64,000 nt of DNA from positions 456,301 to 520,300 of the forward strand of contig CAXAMN010018779.1 in assembly GCA_963970005.1 (NCBI GenBank). The letters run 5' to 3'. Source of the DNA: Durusdinium trenchii (lineage: Eukaryota; Sar; Dinophyceae; Suessiales; Symbiodiniaceae). Shown piece after piece: positions 1 through 12,100 of the stretch (positions within the stretch are counted from its first letter, which is position 1; each line of letters starts with the position of its first letter). The translations under genes were made by a program, and so were the position numbers. Below the pieces are notes generated by a model that had not been told where the DNA came from, did not search any database, and was given only the letters and a program-made list of their open reading frames with translations.

Positions 1-123
1 CAGCTTTTGGATAGTGCACCTCGTTGAGGCGAAACACTGTACACTTCATCAACGGGGTATGTTGTGACAGAGGGACCCAGAATACTCCCCATCGCTGTCG
101 TGCTTCAACTGTGCTCAGCAAAG

Positions 124-3100
124 GTTGCAGGAAAGGCGCTGCCAAATGAGAAGGGCAAGCTGCAGGCACACACTTGTTGCCTTGCGAATGATTGGAACCT
201 AGCCGCTGGTGACTGGAAGAGAGATACTGTTTCTTTGTCCTTGCAAGGCTTCAATCCTTGGAGCTGTTGCGGGTGCTCACTTTGCACGCGCAGTGGCTCC
301 GGCCTACGGCATCCCGGTCAGCCAACACTAGAATTGCTGGCAGCATGCGATCCGCAGATTCAACCATTTCAGCAGGACATCAGATTTGGCAATGTGTTGC
401 CAGGTCCTCGTGCATTCGGACCACTGCGCAAAGAAGTTGTTGCCATGGTTTGACGGCACTGGCCTCTGCTTGTAAACTTTGTCCAACATTTGAAGCAGTT
501 AAAACTAGACAACCAAGGTATGTTGGAGGCAGACGAGGCATACTTCAAGGAACATGGAGAGCCATTGTTCTCTTCTCACATGCTGGATTTGTCGGGCACA
601 AAGTCAGTGCGCAGATAGCTTGAATCTGATGCATTTGTTCAATTTCACTGCAGTATACAGTGTGCAGACATGAAGGATCATGAATCATTAACCTTCTTTT
701 TTGCTTCTCTACAGGTCCGAGGAGCCAGATGAGGAAAACATCGCGATTTGCGAGAAGCACCCGTCCCGCATTTGTGGGATTGGAGATGAAACCAGGAAAT
801 GGTCGAGTCTAAACTGTTGGTGTTGGGACATGGTCGTGATCCCGAATCGAAACCCGCTGCACGTGAAAAACTCTCTTGGAAAACACGCACCTTTTCTTCT
901 GGTGACCTAGGGTCTTCGTTTGACCTTCTTTCGAGGTCTTGATGAAGCTCTCTCGCTCCATTCGAAAAGGGCTGCGAAAAACAGCACACATGAAAAGCTG
1001 TGTCATCCTTGCGCAGGGGTCATGCATCAACACTCCCCCTGTCTTCGCGGAAGACAACACATGATGCCATGCTCCTCACCACACGAGTACTCCAGGTCCA
1101 GGACCCTTCTTCCAACATGTGTGATGAGGGCAGGCCTTCCATCAGCTCAAGCCCTGCGGTTTGACAGCTTCTTCATCTGTCAGTTCAAAGGCCAACCAGG
1201 CCGTGTGGCAGCAAGACAAAACCAACAATGCCCATGCATTCGTTGAAAACAGTTGCCCTGTATCCTGCAAACCATCAGCCCAGTGTGCGTCCCTTTCCTT
1301 CGTTCTTTCCTCTTCTTCATCAAAGCCGTAATGCCAACAGGCATTTGCTTCACCACAATGGCCAAAATGGCCTTAGGAAGGTCGCCAAGCGCAACTAAAG
1401 GCGGCCCCCTTTTCTTCCCTTCCATCACTTTTCTTCACATATTGAGCTCCCGTTCCCGGAGCTCTTGCAGGCATCGAACACATGGGGCATACTTCTTTTT
1501 AGCTCCAGTTGAACATGCCGGTGGTCTGGCAGCATCCACATGGTAGATCTCGCCCCATCCACGAGACCAAAGGTGTTCACCCCTTCGGACATGGGCCATG
1601 TCGATGGTGAAGGCACAACGATGGCATGGAGGTGAGGTCCGGAGCACGGATGAGGTGAGCGTAGGGCAAGAAGTGAAGATATGGTACTTCTGCCCATACT
1701 TGGTGATGTAAACACCCATCCCTTGGTACCTCCGGCCTCCATCCCCGATTGGCGGTTCGCCATCACGCTGAAATGCCCTGGGGCATCCCCGATTGGCGGT
1801 TCGCCATCACGCTGAAATGCCCTGGGGCATGCCTTTGCAGCCGCTTCTGAAGGACCTGTTGGTCTCGGTTGAGGTGGTGTTGGATCCCATGCTTCATCGG
1901 CCATCATGTCACGGTAATCCCTCTCTGTAGGGTGGTAGAGAGTCTCATCCTCATTGGCCGGAGACTCTTGTGGTGGAACCTCGAGTGGTACTTCATGATC
2001 GCCAGCAGGAATCTCCTGCTCAGGCTCTTCTTGGATGCCAGTGAGCGTGACATCCGACTGAGGCTGGGAGGCTTGTCCGGATGAGCTCGAGGTCGGAGGT
2101 ATGCCAGCCTGTGCCCTCTCTTCGGGAGTGAGAGAGGAAAGCCATCGCAGCAACCATTCACGGTTCTGCAATCCAAACTGGCTTCTCTCTTCAGCTGTCA
2201 TGGGGCGCGCTGGACCATACGCCCAATCAACAGGTTCACCATCTTGAGGATCTCCTTTGCCCTGCCCTTTTCCTTTTCTCTTTCCTTTTGACCTGGCACT
2301 AGGCCTATTGACTTCCCGGCCTTGCCAGTCAACGGTGATGGAACTTCCCTGAGATTCCGACGTGGAACTACCAGGTGGCCCAAGTGCCGGGGGCTCATAT
2401 TGTTGACCAGCAACCGCGTCACCATCATTGATAGCTGGTGCCAGCAACCAAGCACAGAAGCGCCTGAAAAGCAGGGTGGCCAAGATGACAAGGATGGTGT
2501 ACAGCATCATGAACATTCGAAGCGGCTCAGAACCAGCTTGGTCAGAGGGATTCCCATCTTCCTCACTCTGATTTCCTTGGGCCCTTGATTTGGCGATGAG
2601 TGCCATAAGCACCGCCAGCTGCAACTGTCGGCCGCCGTAGTTCATCATCTTTTGCATTCCTTCATCTTCCTTTCTTCTTTCTTCGCTTACTGCCTCTGGG
2701 CCATCCTCCTTTTCTTCCTTTTCTTCACTTGTCGCCCCTGGGCCATCCTCCTTTTCTTCCTTTTCTTCACTTGTCGCCCCTGGGCCATCCTCCTTTTCTT
2801 TTCTTTCTTTACTTGTCGCCCCTGGGCCGTCCTCCTTTTCTTTTCTTTCTTCGTCCACCTTCTTCTGCAGGACCATGGACATCAATTCTTTCAGCTCCAT
2901 AGTACGCTGACCCGAAAGGGGTTTCGTACCAAGGTTGGCAATCATGATGGCGCCAGGCATGTGTCTCACTCGCCAGTCGAGGTTGGTGATTCTCCAGCGA
3001 ACATGTTGTGCCCTCAGCCTCAAATGTCTGGTGCGCCAGTTGGCATGGCCATCGGAGAAGAACCCAGTGGCCGCAAGGTTGTCGACAAAGAGGGTCTTCA

Positions 3101-6100
3101 CGTAGGGTTCCTCATGCTCTTGGATCATGCTATCAACTGTTTCCGGCGACGCTGCAAAGCTTGAGTCCGTGTAGACCTCCAATGACTTTGGCCCTCCATC
3201 CCATCCTTCTCCCTTTCCAGGAGGAAACTCAAGTCCTTCATTGGGAGTTGACTTCAAGTACTTCCAGACTTGGGTGGCTTGTTCAATCACCCAGGATGGA
3301 TGTGGCAGAATTTCTTGTGCGCATCGACTCGTAGCGAATGCTACATCGGGTCTTGTACGAGTTGACAACCACATCAGTTCGCCAACGAGCTTCTGGGCTG
3401 CATTGACCAACCCTGGAGTAGGCTCTTCTGGCATCGGAGCAGCATCCTTGGACATAGGGACCTTCATGTTCTTTGTATCTGGAATCCCTTCTTTGTCCTT
3501 GATGTAGTCTTCTTGCGATGCCCGATATCCTCCTTCGACTGTTTTGGTGATCTCCATGCCCAGGAACTTGACCTTCTCCTTTCCCACTTCTTCAGGTGTG
3601 GAGGTCTCCCATTGGGCCTGTAGAACTTGGATCACCTGGTCGACGGTCTTCTCATCACTTGTAACCATCAGGTCATCAACGTAGACCAATAGGAATCCAA
3701 CCATCTTTTCTTCACATTCTTCATCTTCACCATCACCGAGCATGATGCTCCATAGATTAGGCTCAGCTTCGGCCTGGACAAAGCGATGTCCTTGTGGTGA
3801 GGTCAACTTCCTCAGCACCTGGTCACGGTAGACCCCGCAACAGCGCGGAGACTGGCGGAGACCGTACACAGCCTTTTGAGCCAGGTAGTAGTCCTTGGGC
3901 CCCACATGGCCCGTCTTCAGAAGAAGGGATGGTGGCTTCAATACCACCATGGTCGGCTCCTGACCTTCAGCTTCGATGTCCAGCGGCGCATTGAGGAAGG
4001 CTGTTCGAATGTCCAGCACTGATGCCTTCCAGCTCTCTTCAGCTGATCGCTTCAGGACGTAGCGAAGGCAAACGGCGTCCGCACCTGAGGCGTACAGGCA
4101 TTGATCCTTCTGTTCCGCTGATGCTGGGTCAACGAAGTTGCCGCAAGCTACCAGTCTGATCTTTCTTCTTGGACCAGGCTTCAAGGTGATCACTACCTTC
4201 GAGGGCAGCACCTCCAACTTTCTGCCCCACTTTTCTTGAAGGGACTTGAACTCATCTTCATCGATCCGACGGAGAGCCTTTTTCTCCTCGAACAACTGGT
4301 GAAGCTCTTTCCGGATTGCTTCATCCCATTGTGGAGCTTCACGAAGGAGTTCTTTTGGGGAGACCACCCTGGTTCGAAGAACTGGTTCCTCCTCCTTGGG
4401 CATAGCGCTCTTAACCTTCTTCAGCTCCTCATAGACGACGTCCATGACTTTCATTTCATCCTTGAGCATGATCACGCTTTCCTCCAGGACGATGTTGGAG
4501 ATCCTTTCCAGGTGTCGTTCTCTTTCCTCCTCAACCACTTCATATTGATCTTCTTCCAACTTCATACTTCTAGCTCCCATTTTTCCTCGGATCCTTCTTC
4601 TGATTTCATAGGGACCCTCAGCCTCCTCAGCGGCCTTTGTGACAGCCATCCAAGTTGATTGGCTCGGCTCAGGTTCCTGGGTCTTCATGATGAAGTACGG
4701 GACGATCGCCGTGGAGCCATTGTCTCTCAACACCAGGTGACCATGAGCATCGGGTCTTGGAGCGAGGTAGCGAACCTTCTCATGGGTTGCCTCCAATTCT
4801 TTTGTCTTCCAAAATCTTCTTTTGACCAGGAGCTCATGACCAAATGGCGGGACATCCCCCAGATCAAGATCGGCCATGCGTCTTCGCTCCCGCTCGTGGA
4901 CATAGTGGCATGCTTGAGGCCATCGACCCGCCGGCATACCAGCCATGCCAAGAGCCCGACGGATGTGGGACTTCACTGTTTGGATCGCTCTTTCCGCACG
5001 CCCGTTGGACTGAGAAGAGACTCCCGCCGTTGTAGTGCGGTGGATGTCCCTTGAGCGACACCACTGGGTGAGGGATCTTCCTCTGAATTCTCCCCCGAGA
5101 TCAGTGTGGAGCCTCGCCACGTGGTAGCCCATCACCCTGAGCTGGATGTACATTTGCTGGATCGTGGACAGCACCGTCTTCTGATCCTTAGAGGCCATCG
5201 GAATGGCGAGTCTGAAGGTGATCAGATCGGGGTTCTCTTTTTCTTCACCCACTTCAACTTCCTTCATCTCTTCACCTTGTTCGCCTTCTTCTGCCCCACC
5301 TTCTTCTTCATCACACTTTTCATTTCCTTCCTCCTCATCTTCTTCTTCAAGCAGCACTTCATCAGAGTCAGCCAGTTCATCATCAGGTACTGGCGGATGC
5401 TGTTCCTGAGGAAGAAGCCAGGTGTAGGTGCCAACGAGGATGTACTTCATCAAGTCCTTACCATCTTTGGCTACAGGATATGGACCAGCAGTGTCCAGTG
5501 ATAACGTCGCTGCCAGTGGGTGTGTGACCTTTCGATGCGGTCGGGACTTAGCACTTTGCTCCTGGCAGATTCGACAATCTCTTCGGAAGGGCACGTGACC
5601 ATTTTGACAGTGCTGCTCCCATGTCATCCTTTTTAGCTTCGGTTCCTCCTCCACAATTCCATTGATGTGGAGAGCACAGGCTTCAGCGACGGAACGACAT
5701 AGTCCCGGAACCCAGCGAGCAAGTGAGGATGATGGAACCTTCTGACCTTCTCCTCTGCTCTTCGATCCAGGGTTTTTTCCTTTTGGTAAGCGGAGCTCCA
5801 CATTGGCAGCCAGAGTTGTAGGCTTCACCGGAGCATCCTCCTTCCAGGGTTCATAATCTCCCTGGTTCAAGTGGTGGACTTGTAGATGAGCGGCACTCTG
5901 AAGCTTCTTCCATGGCTTCGTACTCCAGAAGGAGACACACGAGGGCATGTAGTCCTTAGGATCGGAAGGCTGCTCTAGCAGAAACATCACCTCCTCTCTT
6001 TTCTTCTTTTCTTCATCTTCGTCTGTTGAATCCTTCAACTTGGCAGCCATGTCCGCGACCAGGAAGAGAAAGATCTGACGCCACATCAGGACATCATCTT

Positions 6101-9100
6101 CTTGACACATAGCCATCTCTTCAGGGCTGTAGGCACTGATGCCCCATGGCTCCTCCCAGGATCTTACAGGCCTTGGACCACCAGGATAGTGTCGCAAAAC
6201 TGATCGGGTACGACAGTTGGGTCCTCCAATCACCGCCGCCAAATCCCCATTCAACGCCAAACGAAGCAGGCCCTTGTAGGCCTTCGAGTCCAGGGATGCC
6301 ATATCGTGATCATCACCCCTCTGTAGGTCCACCTCCAAGGTACGGCTTCCCAAGCCATGCTCTTCCATAGCCTTTTGCAGAGTGAATCCTTCGCGTTTTC
6401 CAGCATATAAATGCAGGATCACCGAACCAGCTGCCTTCAACCGCTTTCGTTGATGTCGGTTGGCAGGGAGGTCCTTCCACTCCCCCGGTTGTTGGACCAG
6501 GGCCTTCTTGACATGTTCGGGAAGTTCTGCCAAAGCTGGATGGCCTTCAACCAGCGACTTCATCCACTCCACCTCCCGTTCAGGGTGTACTTCACCCACC
6601 AAGCGAGCTTGCTTTACCTCCTGGGCACGATCCTCATACTCCTGGATGAGCTCGAGGGCCAGCTGCTTGGGGATCTGTGGACACCCCGCTTGGATGCTGA
6701 TCGGCAGAGATCCTTTTGTGGGATGGGCGACTTTCATGCCATGTTTCTTCCATGAAATCTTGCATCCTCCTCCAGCCAGCATTCCAAGGGGTACTATTGG
6801 TTCCACTTGTAGATTTGTTGAAACCATCACCCCCGACTCAGTCATCAACAGAGGTGTGGTGCGGCCATCAGCCAAGGACACAGAGACCTTCTTGAACTTC
6901 TCGAGGCTGTCCGTAGACGTAAGAGGCCTCAGGGGATGCGTAGCACCAGAGTCCAAAAGTCCCCATTCTTCTTCTTGCAAAGACCCCATCTTCGCTTCGC
7001 GAACGCGGGTCAGCTTCAGGGTTTTGATGCTTTTCTTGATCTCATCGAGCTGCTGATGCAATCTGCTCAGCTTGGCTTCCGAAGCTTCCTTGTCCTTCAT
7101 CGCCTTGAGCATCTTGTTTGCCTCAGCGAGAAGTTCATCCATCTTTTCATCATCTTGACCTCCACTTCCTTTTCCTCCTTCCTCGCCTTTTGGATCCTTC
7201 TCTTCTTCTTTCTCTTTCTTAACCTTTGGTGGCGAGTTGGGAGCAGTTCCACCTGAGTTCTCCTTCGTAGGGCAGGTCGGAGCTAGGTGTTTCGTGGAGC
7301 CACATAGGTAACACCTTTTCTGTTCATCCTTTTGGTCATGCGACCATTTGCAATCACGGCCACGACGACATCCGGCCTCGCTGAGGAAGAACTTGCACGG
7401 CAGCTTGACTTCCATCTCCTTCAGCTTGCCTTCACCCCCTTTGGCCTTTCTGTTGATCTCCTCCATCTTCTTTACTTTACTTTCCTCCTTCTTCGTAGTT
7501 GCACCACTTCGCTTCTCAGCCAAGGAGAGCTGTTCGATCTCGGCAATGAGATGGGTTGCGAACTGGCTGACCGAGAGCGCATTGGGATTGGTGTCAACTT
7601 GGAGGGCATTCCGAGCAAGAGACACCCGGAACCGTAGGCTTTCATTGCCATCCAAAACTCGCTTCGTCAAGCGATTCAGACCCTTGACCAGGATGGACGG
7701 GTCGGGTTCGGTGGCTCCAATCTCCTGAGCCCTTGCGCGCCAGCGAAGCCATCGACGGAGGCCAACCACCGTGTCGTGCAGATTTCCTGGTTCCGTTGGA
7801 TCTTCAAGGTTCCGCAGGAGCATTTGTTTCTCGCTTATGCCACCAGGACAGTAGGTGACGTGAAGATGGGCGAGGATGGCGAACACGGACAACCTTTTTG
7901 TAGCCACCAGTTCATCTTTCTGAACTTCTGGAATTGCCTTCAGCAACAGGGTGGCCATTCGCCGTTCGAGCTTCGCCCATTTCGGAACACTGAGTGATGA
8001 TGGAGGCACAGGCTCATGCTTGACCCGTTCCAAAGGAGCCATTGCTTGGTGGTCCTGGTACCACTTCTCAACCTCAGTCATCATTCGATCCCACCAGATG
8101 TCAGAGGTGGTCGTCAGGTCAGCCACCACAGGCTGAACAAGGAGCAGCCAATCACCAAGCTGCAGCTGCGAGGTGGAACCATGTAGAGGATGTAGAACAG
8201 GTAGTTCAGCCACCTGCCGGACAATCTCCACCCCCTTCACCGTTCCTTGAGCTTCTTGTCCCTCGGAGATCTGTCGTTGGAGGGACTTCATACTTTCCAC
8301 CAAAAGTGTCATCACTTCCATCTGTTGAACTTCAGGGGGCAATTTGGCTCCCCCGGTTGTAGGTCTAGGCCCCTTCATTTCCCCTTTTCCATAGGATGGA
8401 CTTCGACCCTTTCTCTGTTGTTCTTTGGAGCGGGACCTGGAACCTTTGACCCCATAGCGAGCCGGGTAGGTCGACCACGGTGTGCGTCCTCGGGCATGTA
8501 GGTCGTCGGCTCCTGGAATCCCATTCGGTCCCTCTTCATCAGGGGTGTTGAAGTTGGAGGCACTTCTTGGCCTTTCCGTTTCTTCTCTTTCCTTTTTCTT
8601 CTTTTCCTCAACCTCCAACCTCTTTCGGTCTTCCCCCTCAATCCTCCATTCATAGAGCTCTTGCTGGAGGCGATCATTTTCACGTTGTTGGGCCTGGCAA
8701 AGGTCAGTGAGCCGTTGCGCATCCTGTGAGATCTGCCAGCGCCACATGATTTCTTCCTCTTGGTCTTCCCGTTCTTGATCGCGACGGGTCCTTCGAGGAT
8801 CGTTGGAGCTCTCCTCACATCTTCTCAGCTCCTCACTTTCTTCTTCTTCCATCTCCACCACCCTTCTATACCCTTCTTTCTTACCTCCTCTCTTTCATTC
8901 CCTTCTTTCTTCTTCTTCTTCTTCCAGGAAGGCAGGGCGAGACACCTGAGTAGGCCGATCATCACCTGAAGAGGACGGCATCAAACCTGGGCCAAAGAGC
9001 TGGGGAGCAAGTCGAGCCGATGCCTTAGCTTCTCGGATCTGTTCCTGAGTGAACAGGGGCTTCATGACCTGCGGTGCTGGTGGTGTCAAGGGAGCAAGAG

Positions 9101-12100
9101 TTGTAGGCATCCCTCTTGGAGCTTCGACCACACTTTCTTTTGACCCACCACTCTTAAACACCTCCATTTCAGTCCTCCCTGTTCCGGTGTTCCCCGGCCC
9201 TGTTGTCGAGCGAGCCGGGGTGCTGAACTCCTTCTTTTCATCTTCTTCCTTCTTTTCATCACCATCCACAGCCGCAGCTTCTTGCTTCGGCACCAGCTCA
9301 TCGCTTCGCGGCTCAGCAGCAGGTGGCGGCAAGGCCAGGCGTCCATCGTCAGGCTCCATGGTTCGTCGCCGTCGGAGCATGGGCGGGTGATGAAGGGAAG
9401 TAGATTTAGCAGTTGGGCTCATAACCTGTTGGTGTTGGGACATGGTCGTGATCCCGAATCGAAACCCGCTGCACGTGAAAAACTCTCTTGGAAAACACGC
9501 ACCTTTTCTTCTGGTGACCTAGGGTCTTCGTTTGACCTTCTTTCGAGGTCTTGATGAAGCTCTCTCGCTCCATTCGAAAAGGGCTGCGAAAAACAGCACA
9601 CATGAAAAGCTGTGTCATCCGTGCGCAGGGGTCATGCATCAACATAAACAATACCTCCTCGAGAGCTGTACTTTATTAAAATGTTTGAAGTTTTCTTTTT
9701 AATGGGGAATTACTTGACTGGCCTGTGAGGTATTTGAAGCGCATGGCCCCCATGAAGCTTATTCTGGCAGCTCGGCTCCATGCCAGTTCAATGGTGGGCC
9801 TTGCTATGCCATGAATGCTTCTGCTCACAAAGCAGACCTGTTGCTTTGCTTCAGGAGATGGAGATCGGGATCACAGGTGGCGTTGAGGATGGTGTCGACA
9901 ACAGCGGAGCTGCTAAGGAGTGCTTTTGAGTCCTCCTTTTGCTTTGATGCCCTAGCTTCAAGTGAGAAACTGCATGTCTTGAGACCAAGCATGACAAGGA
10001 GAAGCTGTATTCCACGCCACAAGATGTGTTCGCCGTCTACAAGGGCCTCAACCCAATTTCTCCCATGTCCGCGCCCAAGCTCTCAGGCATTGTTTGCAAA
10101 TGGCAGACCATCTCCGGTGGGATGTAGGTTTACCATTGCGGCAGCCTTCGGCAATGTCCACGGAGTTTACAAGGTGCACCACTCACCATCCCCGACGTGT
10201 GATGTTTTTGACTGAAAACTGGCGGTGCACGCGAGGCTGGCAACGTCGTTCTGAAGCCAGAGATTCTGCAGGACCTGGTGATCTCGGAGTGATTTCAATT
10301 ATCAAAGATGTTGGTAAAGCGGTAAAACTGGATGTTGAGGTTCAGAGCCCTGAGAGCCCTGATTTGTGAAGGACATGCAGGACTATGCAAGGGAGCAGAT
10401 CAAGGCATCCACTGGCAAGGACATCGAGAGGCAGATAGCTGGAAATTGAAGGGGCTTTGTCGGGCTGTTCGGGTGAGGCAAGCTACATGAGCAACCACTG
10501 TTATTTATATAGGCTCTACTAAAGTAGTCTACAGCATGCTCTATTTGCTTGCCTTTCATCAGTGTTCGCTTGTGAACGAGATACGGCTAAACGAGATACT
10601 TTTGCTTGATGACACCAAAGTAGTCTGAACGAGATAGTGTGACATGACCTCCTACTTATATAAGTAGTCTAAACGAGGATAGGGCCCCCACAAAATAGAT
10701 AGTGATATTGTCTTTGAGTTTAGTACCAAATAAATGCCGCTGCACACATAGTGGTGTAGGCGTGTGTAGACATCATGGAAATAATATTCTTTTGACATAG
10801 AAGCCTGGCGTAGGCGCCAGGCATGATCAGACTTGCCAGAGATGAAGAGCCCGAATGAGCAGTTGAGCTGTGTGCCAATCCCGGTCCATTGCGTCGGGAG
10901 GGAAGGTCAGGAAAGTACGAACGGAGCTGCAAAGCTACCCGAAATCGACCGGAGCAGCAGAGCTGCGGGAAACTACTCGTCACGAGGCCCCGCTTGCGAG
11001 CCCACGTTTGACGGACTTTGCGAGTCCGATTGACAAGTGGCTGGATTGACCTTCAGTGGATGGGTCAGCACGTGCAGCGGGAGTGGTGCACCATCAATTT
11101 CACATTTACGGTTGGGTGGGAAGGGTGGGGTTCAGGCTTTGGGGCTTATGCACCTTCCCCTTTTTGCAAGACTGCCCTTGAGACCTTGTGCAAGGACCTT
11201 CTGCAAGACCCCTCGCGAGATCCCTCCTCCCCAACTCTTCACTGTTCTTTCTACTGAGGCTTGAACTTGAGTGGTTTCTTTTCACACCTGTGCGCCACAC
11301 TTGCTGCAATGGCAAAAGGCAGGAAACACCAACCCTTTGGAGTTTCTTTGAAAAAAAGGCTGCCAACTCAGAAGCTTAGCGACTTGGTCCATGCTCAGGT
11401 GCTGTGCATGGTTAAAGGGAGTCAGGGACAGTGTGCAGGCGCAAGCATGGCCAAGCCTACGGAAGCTGATGCACACATGCTTGCGTTCGCATGTAGGCAT
11501 CACCCTTAGAAGCATGTAGCCAAGCAGGGGCCGCAGGGGCGCTTGAATTTTAGAAGCGCCAATGACTGTGGACGGCCTTCACAAAAGCAGCAGCCACCTG
11601 ATTTAGTACCGCAGGTCCTTCTTGGACACATCATTACTCACAAGCCCTTTATGACTACGAGGTGTCATGTTGACTTCGCAAAGTCTCGCTCCTATGCCAA
11701 GCTGCAAGTAGGGTGGTGAGTGGTGATGACACAGGATGATACCATTCATGTATTGAAAGCAGTCGACGTTTTTGAACTTTGCTCAGTGAAGCTCAGATGT
11801 TTTTTGTGTGAATTGAAACAAACTTCCGTTTATTCTTCATCTTCTCAGAGAGCAGCTTCAATGGATCAGTCGGGAAGTACGTCATAAACAACCTGGGTGG
11901 ACACAGAGGCTGCCTTGCTGCGCGTACGAGATGCTTGTGGCGTCAGGTTGCCAACGGTGCTGAAGAGGGGAAGAGGCTGTGCTATTCAAAGTGGTGTCGT
12001 GCAAACAACATTGAGTGGCCTGTGCCCGAAAAGGTCATCATGCGCTACCTGGCCGTCACGCAAAAGGAAGCAAGAAGCAACTTCATTGGCAAGAGCCTTG

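Larger units (their letters stand above)
815..9644 (-). mobile_element. complete Ty1/Copia-type LTR retrotransposon, Copia-1 (8830 bp)
   Basis: Two 218-bp LTRs (815-1032 and 9427-9644) differ at one base (1009 versus 9621), start TGTTG, end CAACA, and are flanked by TAAAC. The primer site lies next to the 5' LTR and a purine tract next to the 3' LTR. Coding order protease, integrase, reverse transcriptase, RNase H identifies Ty1/Copia rather than Ty3. It sits in an intron of aldolase copy A, antisense to that gene. LTR near-identity and the empty paralogous site indicate a recent insertion, but the polyprotein carries a C-terminal frameshifting duplication and an RNase H deletion, so this copy may depend on others for movement. 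Confidence 0.95.

Noticed and set aside
1180..1428. Short ORFs between the Copia-1 3' LTR and the polyprotein stop
   Set aside because: No motifs; this is the non-coding 3' part of the element.
2652..3164. Plus-strand ORF with repeated hydrophobic LLFFLFFTCRPWA units
   Set aside because: It is the reverse complement of the 42-bp coding repeat of the Copia-1 polyprotein; not a membrane protein.
9408..9426. tRNA-Met gene fragment
   Set aside because: Only the D-stem end and half the anticodon arm are present, directly at an LTR; it is a primer-binding site.
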